Assembly: GCA_965214305.1 (NCBI GenBank)
Contig: OZ243949.1
Location: 248,001-312,000 of the forward strand
Origin: Azophilus sp965214305
GTDB taxonomy: Bacteria; Pseudomonadota; Gammaproteobacteria; Pseudomonadales; Azotimanducaceae
DNA length: 64,000 nucleotides
Reading direction: 5' to 3'
Part shown: positions 8,671 through 18,251 of the stretch, in pieces
How the letters are laid out: each line of letters opens with the position of its first letter
Numbering within the stretch: position 1 is the stretch's first letter
Notes under the pieces: model-generated
The model's input: the letters and a program-made list of their open reading frames with translations, nothing else
The model's database searches: none
Told to the model about the DNA's origin: nothing
Translations under genes and position numbers: made by a program

Positions 8671-8796
8671 TCGGCAAAGAGTGGGTCCCCGGGGTTTCCC
8701 TTGTCGCGCCGTTAAGCTCGCTCCGCTCCCTCTCATACAGCAGGAAGCGGGTGCCCAGCGCGACAAGGGAAACCCCGGGGACCCACTCTTTGCCGA
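8671..8796. repeat. Long perfect hairpin, element A (conserved-loop family)
   Basis: Two perfectly complementary 39 nt arms (8671-8709 and 8758-8796) enclose a 48 nt loop. The outer arm reads TCGGCAAAGAGTGGGTCCCC. The loop (GCTCGCTCCGC, then TACAGCAGGAAGC) is shared, at about three quarters of positions, with the hairpin at 50760-50869, while the arm sequences differ. It lies between rnhA and dnaQ, 43 nt before the dnaQ start. No ORF of note lies inside, and I do not recognise the family. Confidence 0.85.
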
Positions 8797-8839
8797 ATGG
8801 TGCGTTTATTAACAAACAGATCGAATAGGATAACCGCTG

Positions 8840-9553
8840 ATGCGTCAAATCGTTCTTGACACCGAAACCACGGGCCTCGAACCGGACCGAGGCCATCGTA
8901 TTATCGAAATCGGCGCCGTCGAGCTCATCGACCGCAAACTCACCGGCACACACTTCCACAAGTACATCAATCCGCAACGGGAGGTCGATGCGGGTGCCTT
9001 TGAGGTACATGGCTTATCACGGGAGTTTCTCAACGACAAGCCGACCTTTGCCGAGGTATGCGACGAACTCGTTGAATTCGTCCGGGGAGCGGAACTCATT
9101 ATTCATAACGCGCCTTTCGACACCGAATTTCTGGACGCGGAATTTGCCAGGATCCCGGGTTTTGACCTCGGCATCCATGAGCTCTGTGACGTAGAGGACT
9201 CCTTGGCCCTGGCCCGGCGTCGCCATCCGGGGCAAAACAACAAACTCGACGCGCTGTGCCGCCGTTACGATGTGGACAATTCGGCTAGAAAATTGCACGG
9301 TGCCCTGCTTGATGCCGAGCTATTGGCGGATGTCTATCTCGCCATGACCAGCGGCCAGATGGGTATGTTTGCTAATCCCCGGGACCAGGGAGTACCCGGC
9401 CTGACCAGCGACGAGCACTTTCCGCCGCTACCCGCCGACCGGCCCCGGCTTAAAGTGATTCGCGCCACGCCGGAGGAACTTGCCGAGCACGAGTCCATAT
9501 TGCAACGCCTTGGCGGCAATTGTGTGTGGACGAGAATCCAAGCGAACCCTTAG
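8840..9553 (+). CDS. dnaQ: DNA polymerase III epsilon subunit (3'-5' proofreading exonuclease)
   Basis: Proofreading subunit of the replicative polymerase. DEDDh exonuclease motifs are visible: ExoI LDTETTG (Asp7, Glu9), ExoII HNAPFDTEF and ExoIII HGALLDAELLADVY. The 237-residue length is usual, with a C-terminal tail that would contact the alpha subunit. The conserved neighbour is rnhA, but here the two are separated by 286 bp of repeat DNA, so dnaQ expression may depend on what those repeats do. The ATG at 8840 is the first good start after hairpin A. Confidence 0.96.
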   Translation: MRQIVLDTETTGLEPDRGHRIIEIGAVELIDRKLTGTHFHKYINPQREVDAGAFEVHGLSREFLNDKPTFAEVCDELVEFVRGAELIIHNAPFDTEFLDAEFARIPGFDLGIHELCDVEDSLALARRRHPGQNNKLDALCRRYDVDNSARKLHGALLDAELLADVYLAMTSGQMGMFANPRDQGVPGLTSDEHFPPLPADRPRLKVIRATPEELAEHESILQRLGGNCVWTRIQANP

Positions 9554-9608
9554 TGCGTGCGCCCCTGGTTGGACTAACTCGGATTGTTGAGATGAAAAGG
9601 GAATCCGC

Positions 9609-10862
9609 ATGAATTACCTATACGAATACCTGATTTTCCTGGCGCAGGCCGGCACCATTGTCGTCGCGGTTCTGATCATCCTGTCCGCGCTTGCGTCCAT
9701 GGCCGCGAAGCGCCGCTCAATGACGCTCGGGCACTTGGAAGTCTTTCGGTTGAACGACCATATCGACAATCTCAGACAAAGCATCGAACAGGCGTTGCTA
9801 CCCCCCGCCGAGTTTCGCAAGGCCGCCAGGGCCGCCGCCAAAAGACGCAAACGGGAACGCAAGCAAGGGCATGCCAAGGAAGCCGGGGAAACTCGGCTCA
9901 AGACGGAAGTCGGCACGGTAGACCCGGGGCCCGCGGACAACCAAAACCGGGCGGGCGAAGACAGTCAAACCGGGGTGGCTGCCGGTGACCCGGACGGCGC
10001 AGCTACGGGGACGGCAGAGGCCGCGGTTAGCCCGAATGAGGCAAGCGAGGCTGATGTGGCCGGCCGGGCTGGCGAGCATCAAACCAGCCGGGCTGTGCAA
10101 GTCGCATCGGCTGGCGAACCTTCGGGCCGCGTTTTTGTTGTCACGTTCAAGGGCGACCTGCAGGCCAGCCGCGTCAACGAACTGCGCCACGAGATCAACG
10201 CCATTCTCGCCGAGGCCCACGCCGGGGACGAGGTGGTGGTGCGGGTGGAAAGCCCCGGTGGTCTGGTGCATGGCTATGGCTTGGCCGCCTCGCAACTGCT
10301 GCGTGTGCGCAACCACAATCTCAACCTGGTTGTAGCCGTGGACAAGGTGGCGGCCAGCGGTGGCTATCTGATGGCGGCGGTCGCCAATCGCGTGATTGCC
10401 GCTCCCTTCGCCCTAGTCGGCTCCATTGGCGTGGTCGCCCAGATTCCTAACGTCCACCGTCTGCTCAAGAAAAAAGATGTGGACGTGGAGGTGCTTACCG
10501 CCGGCAAATACAAGCGAACACTCACGGTTTTCGGCGAGAACACCGCCGAGGGACGGCAAAAGTTCATCGCCGACCTGGAAGACTTGCATGCGCTCTTTCA
10601 GGAGTTCTTGGCCGACAAGCGCCCCGGCCTCGACTTGGAAAAGGTGGCGACCGGTGAAGCCTGGTACGGCCAACGGGCCCTTGATCTCAATCTCGTGGAT
10701 GAAATCCAGACAAGCGACGAGTACTTGATGAACCGTTGCGCCGAAACCGATGTTTTCGAGGTGCGTTGGCGGTCGCCGCAAAAACCTCTGGAAAAGATGC
10801 TCTCCCAGGTAGAGAACAGCGTCGAGCGCTTACTCGGCCAACTTTTCCGCCGCCTCGGGTAA
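9609..10862 (+). CDS. sohB: Inner-membrane S49 peptidase SohB
   Basis: Signal-peptide-peptidase-like serine protease of the inner membrane. One membrane segment (about residues 8-32) is followed by a charged, Ala/Gly/Glu-rich linker (about 68-165). The S49 domain follows, with Ser250 (ASGGYLMA) and Lys300 (AGKYKRTLT) as the expected dyad. At 417 residues it is longer than E. coli SohB (about 350), and the surplus is the low-complexity linker. It follows dnaQ with a 55 nt gap. The substrate is unknown. Confidence 0.88.
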   Translation: MNYLYEYLIFLAQAGTIVVAVLIILSALASMAAKRRSMTLGHLEVFRLNDHIDNLRQSIEQALLPPAEFRKAARAAAKRRKRERKQGHAKEAGETRLKTEVGTVDPGPADNQNRAGEDSQTGVAAGDPDGAATGTAEAAVSPNEASEADVAGRAGEHQTSRAVQVASAGEPSGRVFVVTFKGDLQASRVNELRHEINAILAEAHAGDEVVVRVESPGGLVHGYGLAASQLLRVRNHNLNLVVAVDKVAASGGYLMAAVANRVIAAPFALVGSIGVVAQIPNVHRLLKKKDVDVEVLTAGKYKRTLTVFGENTAEGRQKFIADLEDLHALFQEFLADKRPGLDLEKVATGEAWYGQRALDLNLVDEIQTSDEYLMNRCAETDVFEVRWRSPQKPLEKMLSQVENSVERLLGQLFRRLG

Positions 10863-10890
10863 ATCCCGCGCACGGCCTGAGCTATCCGGT

Positions 10891-12063
10891 TTAGTCCCGC
10901 CGCAACTCCGGGCGCGTTGCGATTGGGCTGGGGTAGCGAAAGATCACCAGATAGCTGGAAATCACCAATGTCAGCACCGTGGCGCCCTGTAGGATGTGTG
11001 CGGCTTCCTTGCCAAGCAGGCCGGCCGTGATGGCCACATAACTGACCAGCAGCGAGAACTCCGATGCCTGCCCGAGCCGGTAGCCAACCTCCCAGCCATC
11101 GGCACGGCTTTCGCCCTGCCAGCGCAACAAGGCAGCGAAGACCCCGGGTTTGACGACCAACAGCGCACCGGCCAGCAGGATGGTGGGCAATGCCACCTCG
11201 ATCAAGAGTTGCATATCGAGAGCGGCACCGACCGTAAAGAAGAATAGCACCAAAAAGAAATCGCGCAGCGGGCGCAGACTTTCCGCGATATAGAGGGCGA
11301 TGGGACTGGTCGCCAGCGCCACGCCCGCAATGAAGGCGCCAATGGCGAGCGATAGACCGGTGGCCGCTGCCAGGCTGGCGAACCCAAGGCACCAGCCGAT
11401 AGCCAGCAGAAACGTGAATTCGTTGAACACGTCGAATTTTTGCAGCAGGGGTAGTATCGCGAAGCGAACGCCGAGCCAGGCGCCCACCGATAGCAGCGGC
11501 AACGAAATCGCGATAGTGCCGAGGTTCGGTAACAGATTTTCCAAACCGTCCCCGTAACCGGATACGAACAGCAGGGCGATGATGGCGATGAAATCCTGAA
11601 TGAGCAGTAGACTGACGACGATTTCGCCGATGTGCCGATGGTGCAGTACGGTGGTCGGCAGCAATTTGATGCCGAGGATCGTGCTGGAGAAGGTGACCGC
11701 AACCCCTGTGACGACGGCTTCCGTGTAACCAAAACCGAATGCCAGCATGGTGGCGAATCCGACGCCAAAGAAGACCAGACTGGACGCTAGGGCCGTCAGC
11801 ATCGATTTCACGACCATGTTGCGTAGCTTGGCGGGCTGCAAATCCAAGCCAACCAGGAACAGCAGGAAAATAATGCCGATTTCCGCGATTTCGGAGAGGT
11901 AGGTCGCATCGGTTACCAGTGCGAAACCGTATGGCCCGAGCAGGCAGCCAACAACGATGTAGGCCACTAAAAGTGGTTGGCGACCATACAGCGCCAAGGT
12001 CGCCAGCGCGGCGGCACCGACGAAGATCAGGAAGAAGGATTCGAGTAGATGCGGTTCAGCCAA
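10891..12063 (-). CDS. Cation:proton antiporter, CPA2/KefB-like membrane domain
   Basis: A 390-residue polytopic membrane protein with about 11-12 hydrophobic segments and the Na_H_Exchanger fold. Examples are GIIFLLFLVGLDLQPAKLR and GVAVTFSSTILGIKLL. LLLIQDFIAIIALL and GLSLAIGAFIAGVALA are also present. It lacks the C-terminal TrkA-N regulatory domain of KefB/KefC, so it is a short CPA2 form. The start is TTG at 12063, overlapping the stop of the DUF934 gene by 8 nt, which suggests translational coupling to the cysI operon. The transported ion (K+ or Na+) cannot be told from sequence. Confidence 0.85.
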   Translation of the reverse strand: MAEPHLLESFFLIFVGAAALATLALYGRQPLLVAYIVVGCLLGPYGFALVTDATYLSEIAEIGIIFLLFLVGLDLQPAKLRNMVVKSMLTALASSLVFFGVGFATMLAFGFGYTEAVVTGVAVTFSSTILGIKLLPTTVLHHRHIGEIVVSLLLIQDFIAIIALLFVSGYGDGLENLLPNLGTIAISLPLLSVGAWLGVRFAILPLLQKFDVFNEFTFLLAIGWCLGFASLAAATGLSLAIGAFIAGVALATSPIALYIAESLRPLRDFFLVLFFFTVGAALDMQLLIEVALPTILLAGALLVVKPGVFAALLRWQGESRADGWEVGYRLGQASEFSLLVSYVAITAGLLGKEAAHILQGATVLTLVISSYLVIFRYPSPIATRPELRRD

Positions 12064-12601
12064 CTCGCCCCCGCCGACGAAATGCGGGCTCCGGTTCGAT
12101 CACGGAAGCCTGATAATAATCGGAATGGGGTGCCGATGTGGATAGGGCGTTTGCCAGGCTGCGCTCGTCGGGCATCAGAAAGCTGGTGAAACCACAGCGG
12201 CGCAGGTAGTGCAGCATATCTTCCTGAACGTCGCCTGTTGCCATGATGTCGCCCGCATAGCGGTGGCGGCGGCGCAGCAACACCGCCAATGACAGGCCGC
12301 GACCATCGTTGAATGCGGGGAATTCGATGGCGATGCGTTCCGCCCGAAGAAAGCGCGCCTCAATTTCTTGGTCAACACTCAGGCGGACGCCCTTACCGCA
12401 TCCCGGTGCCCAGTGTTCGGCGTCTTCAAGTTCCGGCGTGATGGCTGTCACACCATATCCATAGCGTGGCGCGGCAATACTGCACAGCCCTCTCGCCGAG
12501 CGGCTTGGCGGCATCGGCGCTCTCGGTTGCCGGTGCTCGGCAGCCGGCCAAACCTCCTGCCGCGCGATGGCGGCACCGTTCAAATTAAGCGGCCTTGGCA
12601 T
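12056..12601 (-). CDS. DUF934 family protein (sulfite-reductase partner)
   Basis: 181-residue soluble protein with the DUF934 signature: RIAIEFPAFNDGRGLSLAVLL, then ATGDVQEDMLHYLRRCGF and SDYYQASVIEP near the end. DUF934 genes typically sit directly after cysI, often before cysH, and are thought to belong to assimilatory sulfate reduction. Here the ATG at 12601 lies inside the last codons of cysI (17 nt overlap) and the stop overlaps the antiporter start. No cysH follows. The molecular role of DUF934 is not established. The first 60 residues are less conserved, so the start is moderately sure. Confidence 0.82.
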   Translation of the reverse strand: MPRPLNLNGAAIARQEVWPAAEHRQPRAPMPPSRSARGLCSIAAPRYGYGVTAITPELEDAEHWAPGCGKGVRLSVDQEIEARFLRAERIAIEFPAFNDGRGLSLAVLLRRRHRYAGDIMATGDVQEDMLHYLRRCGFTSFLMPDERSLANALSTSAPHSDYYQASVIEPEPAFRRRGRVG

Positions 12602-14306
12602 AGATGCGCTCCTTGAAAGGTTCCAATCCGATACGGCGTACGCAATGCAGAAAACCCTCGCCATCACAGCGGTGCGCCAGATAGGTGTCCAAGATCTGTT
12701 GTATGACGGCCGTAACCTCGTCGCGCGAGACCGACGGGCCGATGATTTGTCCGATGGAGGTGTCCGCTCCGGAGTGGCCGCCGAGCGATATCTGGTAGTA
12801 CTCACGGCCTTTCTTGTCCACTCCGAGAATGCCGATGTGCCCCACATGATGATGGCCGCAGGCGTTCATGCAGCCGGAAATGTTGATGTCGATATCCCCC
12901 AGGTCGTACAGGTAGTCCTGATCTTCAAGGTGCCGCTGAATCGCTTCGGCAACCGGTATCGATTTGGCGTTGGCCAATGAGCAGTAGTCGCCGCCGGGGC
13001 AGCAAATGATGTCCGTCGCCAGATTGCGGTTGGCGGTGCCCAAGCCGAGCGCGCAGGCGGCTTGCCAGAGTTCGTGGAGCCCATCGGCGGCAACATCGGG
13101 CAGCACAAAATTCTGTTGGTGGCTGATGCGAATTTCGCCGAATCCGTATCGATCCGCCCAATCGGCCACGGCTTCCATCTGCTTATCCGTCACGTCGCCG
13201 GGTGGTGTGCCGGTACGTTTGCAGGAGAGCGTTGCAATCGCGTAACCGGGTTGTTTGTGTGGGCTCGTGTTCAACCGTACCCAACGGTCAAAGACCGGGT
13301 TGCGCAGCCGGTCGGCGGCCAGTTTCTCCAATCCGCCGGGGTGGTCGGCGTAGGCGGGTGGCCCGAAGTGCTTGGTGACGCGCGCGATTTCCGCGGCCGT
13401 CAGGGTGCTTGCCGAATCTTTCAGATGCGCCCATTCTTCATCGACCTTTGCTCTGAACCCCGCCGCTGTCATCGCCCGCACGAGAATCTTGATGCGCGCC
13501 TTGTATTTGTTGTCGCGACGACCGTAGCGGTTGTATACGCGCAGGATGGCTTCGAGATAGGTGAGCAGATGGCGGGCCGGCAGCGCTTCCCGGATCAACG
13601 CGCCGATCACCGGCGTGCGTCCGAGACCGCCACCGACCCTGATGTCGAATAACAGCTGCCCGGATTGCTTGGTGGGAGGCAGGCTACCGGGCTCGCTTGC
13701 CGTTGGCGGCGATGCGCAAGGCGACACGGCTCGACGGTAGGCGCGAATGCCGATGTCGTGGACATTGATTGCCGCCCGATCCGCCGGGGCGCCGGTCACC
13801 GCGATCTTGAATTTGCGCGGCAGCCAATCGAACTCGGGGTGCGCTGTGGACCACTGCCGAATCAACTCGCAGTAGGGACGGGCATCGACTTCCTCATCGC
13901 CGGCCACACCGGCAAATTCATCGGTGGTGACGTTGCGGATGCAATTACCGCTCGTTTGGATGGCGTGCATTTGTACGGTGGCGAGGTCGGCGAGTATGTC
14001 CGGTACCTCATCGAGTCGCGGCCAGTTGTATTGGATATTCTGGCGTGTACTGAGGTGGCCGTAACCCCGGTCGTAGTGGCGGGCGATGTGCGCGAGCATG
14101 CGCAATTGGCGGCTTGAGAGCGTCCCATAGGGAATGGCGACCCGCAGCATCGGGGCCAGGCGCTGGATGTAGAGGCCGTTGCGCAGCCGCAGTTGCAGGA
14201 ATTGCTGCTCGCTTAGCTGCCCGGCCAGATAGCGGCGCGTCTGATCGCGGTAATGGGCAACGCGCTCGTCAATGAACTGTTGATCGAAACTGTTGTAGCG
14301 GTACAT
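12585..14306 (-). CDS. cysI: Assimilatory sulfite reductase, hemoprotein subunit (nitrite/sulfite reductase family)
   Basis: Siroheme/[4Fe-4S] enzyme for the six-electron reduction of sulfite to sulfide. The ATG at 14306 gives MYRYNSFDQQFIDERV, the usual beginning; a further upstream start adds only seven unrelated residues. Present are PYGTLSSRQLRMLAHIAR, QTSGNCIRNVT, RKFKIAVTGA, and the cluster-binding cysteines CPGGDYC (C-x5-C) and CMNAC (C-x3-C). The 573 residues are slightly long because about 20 residues rich in Ser, Pro and Thr (after RAYRRAV) are inserted before SGQLLFDIRVGGGLGRTP. It heads an operon with DUF934 and the antiporter, divergent from metH. Confidence 0.9.
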   Translation of the reverse strand: MYRYNSFDQQFIDERVAHYRDQTRRYLAGQLSEQQFLQLRLRNGLYIQRLAPMLRVAIPYGTLSSRQLRMLAHIARHYDRGYGHLSTRQNIQYNWPRLDEVPDILADLATVQMHAIQTSGNCIRNVTTDEFAGVAGDEEVDARPYCELIRQWSTAHPEFDWLPRKFKIAVTGAPADRAAINVHDIGIRAYRRAVSPCASPPTASEPGSLPPTKQSGQLLFDIRVGGGLGRTPVIGALIREALPARHLLTYLEAILRVYNRYGRRDNKYKARIKILVRAMTAAGFRAKVDEEWAHLKDSASTLTAAEIARVTKHFGPPAYADHPGGLEKLAADRLRNPVFDRWVRLNTSPHKQPGYAIATLSCKRTGTPPGDVTDKQMEAVADWADRYGFGEIRISHQQNFVLPDVAADGLHELWQAACALGLGTANRNLATDIICCPGGDYCSLANAKSIPVAEAIQRHLEDQDYLYDLGDIDINISGCMNACGHHHVGHIGILGVDKKGREYYQISLGGHSGADTSIGQIIGPSVSRDEVTAVIQQILDTYLAHRCDGEGFLHCVRRIGLEPFKERIYAKAA

Positions 14307-14524
14307 TGCTGGGCAAGCCGGATGCACGGACCAAGCCGACCCCGCACCTTAGCAGCGGGTGTTTAAGCCCAAAAATGATGTTTGTTCCTAAAGTAAGTGC
14401 GTTTGGTTATATGGGTTTGTCGCATGGCTATGAATTTCGTTCAGGTTGTTGTGTAAACAGGTCGCTTGTGTTTGGAGGCTGTGCCCATAGACTGACCAGC
14501 CCACGGATCTCTTCAATTGCTTGG

Positions 14525-17500
14525 ATGCATCGCCTCGAACAAGCTCTGCGCGAACGGATACTGGTCTGGGACGGCGCCTACGGCACCATGCTACAGCGGC
14601 GCGGGCTGGATGAGTCGGCGTATCGCCGCGGACCCTTTCGCGACCATGACCGGCCGCTGGCGGGGAATTACGACCTGCTCAACCTCACCGCGCCGGAGGT
14701 GATTGCGGAACTGCACCGCGCTTACCTGGAAGCCGGGGCCGACATCCTCAAGACCAACTCCTTCACCGCAACGGCCATCTCCCAGGCGGATTACGGGTCT
14801 GAGCATCATGTGCCCGCGATCAATCGCGCCGCCGCACATCTGGCACGGGAAGCGGCAGATGCCCAGGCAACGGATGCATGGCCACGCTTCGTGGCCGGGG
14901 TGCTCGGACCCACCAACCGAACGGCCAGTCTGTCGCCGGACGTTAACGACCCGAGCCTGCGCAACATCACCTTTGCCGACCTGTACGCAGACTATCTGAC
15001 CGCCACCCAAGCACTGCTCTCCGGCGGCGTGGATTGCATCCTGATCGAGACCGTCTTTGACACCCTGAACGCCAAGGCAGCCATTGCCGCAGCCAAAGAC
15101 GCCATGCGGCCACCGGCAAAACCGGTGCCGTTACTTATTTCCGGCACCATCACCGATGCCAGCGGCCGCACGCTTTCCGGGCAAACCAGCGAGGCGTTCT
15201 GGGCTTCCATCGCCCATGCCCAAGCGCTGGCGGTCGGCTTCAACTGTGCCTTGGGGGCGGAGCAGCTAAGGCCCTATGTCGATCGTCTATCGCGCATCGC
15301 CGATACGTTCGTTAGCGTCCACCCCAATGCCGGATTGCCCAATGCCTTTGGTGATTACGACCAAAGCCCGGAGCATATGGCCACCGCCATTGGCGAGTTT
15401 GCGGCGAGCGGCCTGGTCAACTTGGTGGGTGGCTGCTGCGGCACGACGCCTGAACACATAGCGGCAATTCGGGCGGCAGTGATCGACCAGCCGCCGCGAC
15501 CGGTGCCGGACATTCCGCCCGCATTGCGGCTGGCTGGCTTGGAACCGCTGCAGATCGACGACCACTCCCTGTTTGTCAATATCGGTGAGCGCACCAACGT
15601 TACCGGTTCGGCGCGGTTCGCACGGCTGATTCGTGCAGCGGATTACGAAAATGCCCTTAAAGTGGCCAGGCAACAGGTCGAGGCCGGCGCACAAATCATC
15701 GACGTCAATATGGACGAAGGCATGCTCGATTCGCGAGCCGCCATGGTCCGCTTTCTTAATCTGATTGCCGCGGAACCCGATATTACTCGGGTGCCGATCA
15801 TGATCGATTCGAGCAAGTGGGAGATCATCGAGGCTGGCCTGCAATGCGTACAGGGTAAGGCGGTCGTCAACTCCATCAGCCTCAAAGAGGGCGAGACGGC
15901 CTTTGTTGAAGTGGCCCATGCGTGCCGACGTTATGGGGCCGCCGTGGTGGTGATGGCGTTCGATGAACGGGGCCAGGCCGATACGCTGCCACGCCGCATC
16001 GAGGTTTGTACCCGTGCCTATCGTATTTTGACGGAAACGGTGGGTTTCCCGCCCGAGGACATCATTCTCGACCCCAATGTGTTCGCCATCGGCACCGGCA
16101 TCGAGGAACACCGCAACCATGCCGTCGATTTCATCGAAACCTGCCGTTGGATTCGTCAGAACCTGCCGGGTGCCAAGACCTCCGGCGGCATCAGTAACGT
16201 ATCTTTCGCCTTCCGCGGCAACAACGCCCTGCGCGAGGCCATCCATGCGGTATTCCTCTACCACGCCGTCGAGGCGGGGCTAACGATGGGTATCGTCAAT
16301 GCCGGTCAGTTGGGCATCTATGCCGATCTGCCCGACGAGTTGCGCGAGCGTGCCGAAGATCTGGTGCTCAATCGCCGTGCCGATGCGACGGAACGCCTGC
16401 TTGAGATCGCTGGCCGCTACGGCGACGGCACCGAGCGGCAGCCGGTGGATGAGGCCGCTTGGCGGCAATTGGCCGTGCGCCAGCGCTTGGAGTACGCCCT
16501 GGTAAAGGGCATCGGTGATTATGTTATCGAAGACACCGAGGAGGCCCGCCTTGCCGCCACCGAACCCATAGAGGTAATCGAAGGGCCGCTGATGGACGGC
16601 ATGAACGTCGTCGGCGACCTGTTTGGCTCCGGGCAGATGTTCTTGCCGCAAGTGGTGAAAAGTGCCCGCGTGATGAAACAGGCGGTGGCCCATCTGGTGC
16701 CCTTTATCGAGGCCGGCAAGAGCGGCGGGCGCAAGGCCAAGGGCGTCATTGTCATGGCCACCGTGAAGGGCGATGTACACGATATCGGCAAGAATATCGT
16801 CGGGGTGGTTTTGCAGTGCAATAACTTCGAGGTCATTGATCTGGGGGTGATGGTACCCGCGGAAAAAATTCTGGAAACGGCGCACCGGGCGAATGCTGAT
16901 CTGATCGGGCTGTCCGGATTGATTACGCCCTCCTTGGAGGAAATGTGCCAGGTCGCGGCCGAACTGCAGCGTTTGGATTTCAATATCCCGCTCTTGATCG
17001 GCGGCGCCACCACCTCCAAGGCCCACACCGCCGTCAAGATCGAGCCGAACTATCGCAATGCGCCCACCGTCTATGTGCCGGATGCATCGCGCGCCGTGAG
17101 CACCGTGCAACGACTGGTTTCGCCGGAGACGAACAAGGCCTTTGCAACGGAACTGCGCGGCGAGTACGAGGCGATTCGTAAACGCACCGAGGCGCGCCGC
17201 CGGAAGCAGGAACGACTCGACCTTGATGCCGCCCGGGCCAATAAATTGCGTTTGGACTGGTCGTCGTATGAGGTACCGGTACCCCTATCGCCCGGTATAC
17301 ACGGCTGCAACCTCGACCTCGAAGCCTTGGTGCCCTACATCGACTGGACGCCATTTTTCATGACATGGGAACTGGCCGGAAAATATCCCGCCATCCTGGA
17401 CGACCCGGTTGTTGGTGCCACGGCGCGCGATCTGTTTGCGGACGCCCAAACCATGCTGCAAGCGTTGCTTGAGGACGGGGTGCTGGAGGCCAAGGCTGTG

Positions 17501-18166
17501 CAAGGCATTTGGCCCTGCCAACGAGAAGGCGATGACGATATCCGGCTCTACGCCGATGCATCCCGTCGCAGGAGTCTGGCGAGGCTCCACCATTTACGCC
17601 AACAACGCTTGCTGCCGGAAGGCAAGCCCAATCTCTGCTTGGCGGATTTCGTTTCGCCGCAGCGGGATTATATTGGCGCCTTCGCCGTCACGGCGGGCAT
17701 CGGCATCGAAGCGGTGCTTGTCCGCCATGCCGAAGACGACTACGCGGGTATTCTCATCAAGGCGCTCGCCGACCGCCTCGCCGAAGCCGCCGCCGAATGC
17801 CTGCATGCACGGGTCCGTCGCGAAATCTGGGGCTATGCGGCCGATGAGGGGCTCAACAATGACGACCTCATTGCCGAGCGTTATCGAGGCATAAGGCCCG
17901 CTCCCGGTTATCCGGCCTGCCCGGAGCACAGCGAAAAGACGACCCTGTTCAAATTGTTGGATGTTGAGCAGCACATCGGCATCCAACTCACCGAAAGTTT
18001 TGCCATGCTGCCCGCCGCTTCCGTTTCCGGCTGGTATTTTGCGCATCCCGAGAGCCGTTATTTCGGTGTCGGTAAAATCGGCGATGACCAGGTGGCCGAC
18101 TACGCTGGCCGCAAGGGGGTTGATCTGCCAACGGCCAGGCGTTGGTTGCGGCCAAGTTTGGGCTAA
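14525..18166 (+). CDS. metH: Cobalamin-dependent methionine synthase
   Basis: Transfers a methyl group from methyltetrahydrofolate to homocysteine through methylcobalamin. All four modules are present in 1213 residues. The homocysteine domain has zinc ligands Cys241, Cys304 and Cys305 (VGGCCGT). The folate domain has NIGERTNVTGSARF. The B12 domain has His752 in GDVHDIGKNIVG. The C-terminal SAM-binding activation domain ends with RPAPGYPACPEHSEK. The ATG at 14525 is chosen because homology begins at MHRLEQALRERI; earlier in-frame starts back to 14306 read non-conserved sequence. The 218 bp gap to cysI must hold both promoters. I could not identify a cobalamin or SAH riboswitch there. Confidence 0.96.
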   Translation: MHRLEQALRERILVWDGAYGTMLQRRGLDESAYRRGPFRDHDRPLAGNYDLLNLTAPEVIAELHRAYLEAGADILKTNSFTATAISQADYGSEHHVPAINRAAAHLAREAADAQATDAWPRFVAGVLGPTNRTASLSPDVNDPSLRNITFADLYADYLTATQALLSGGVDCILIETVFDTLNAKAAIAAAKDAMRPPAKPVPLLISGTITDASGRTLSGQTSEAFWASIAHAQALAVGFNCALGAEQLRPYVDRLSRIADTFVSVHPNAGLPNAFGDYDQSPEHMATAIGEFAASGLVNLVGGCCGTTPEHIAAIRAAVIDQPPRPVPDIPPALRLAGLEPLQIDDHSLFVNIGERTNVTGSARFARLIRAADYENALKVARQQVEAGAQIIDVNMDEGMLDSRAAMVRFLNLIAAEPDITRVPIMIDSSKWEIIEAGLQCVQGKAVVNSISLKEGETAFVEVAHACRRYGAAVVVMAFDERGQADTLPRRIEVCTRAYRILTETVGFPPEDIILDPNVFAIGTGIEEHRNHAVDFIETCRWIRQNLPGAKTSGGISNVSFAFRGNNALREAIHAVFLYHAVEAGLTMGIVNAGQLGIYADLPDELRERAEDLVLNRRADATERLLEIAGRYGDGTERQPVDEAAWRQLAVRQRLEYALVKGIGDYVIEDTEEARLAATEPIEVIEGPLMDGMNVVGDLFGSGQMFLPQVVKSARVMKQAVAHLVPFIEAGKSGGRKAKGVIVMATVKGDVHDIGKNIVGVVLQCNNFEVIDLGVMVPAEKILETAHRANADLIGLSGLITPSLEEMCQVAAELQRLDFNIPLLIGGATTSKAHTAVKIEPNYRNAPTVYVPDASRAVSTVQRLVSPETNKAFATELRGEYEAIRKRTEARRRKQERLDLDAARANKLRLDWSSYEVPVPLSPGIHGCNLDLEALVPYIDWTPFFMTWELAGKYPAILDDPVVGATARDLFADAQTMLQALLEDGVLEAKAVQGIWPCQREGDDDIRLYADASRRRSLARLHHLRQQRLLPEGKPNLCLADFVSPQRDYIGAFAVTAGIGIEAVLVRHAEDDYAGILIKALADRLAEAAAECLHARVRREIWGYAADEGLNNDDLIAERYRGIRPAPGYPACPEHSEKTTLFKLLDVEQHIGIQLTESFAMLPAASVSGWYFAHPESRYFGVGKIGDDQVADYAGRKGVDLPTARRWLRPSLG

Positions 18167-18251
18167 GCCGCTGCCTAACCCGCGCCGGGCCGTTAACGAT
18201 AATCAGCGGTGCTGTGCAATTAGGGCGGTGCGCCGGCGATCATTTGAGCGC

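Noticed and set aside
8671..8796. Integron attC site or intrinsic terminator at hairpin A
   Set aside because: attC sites have imperfect arms with unpaired bases and core RYYYAAC/GTTRRRY boxes, absent here; there is no T tract for a terminator and the loop is too large.
14307..14524. Riboswitch (cobalamin or SAH) upstream of metH
   Set aside because: I looked for the conserved cores of both classes and could not align either; a covariance-model search would decide.
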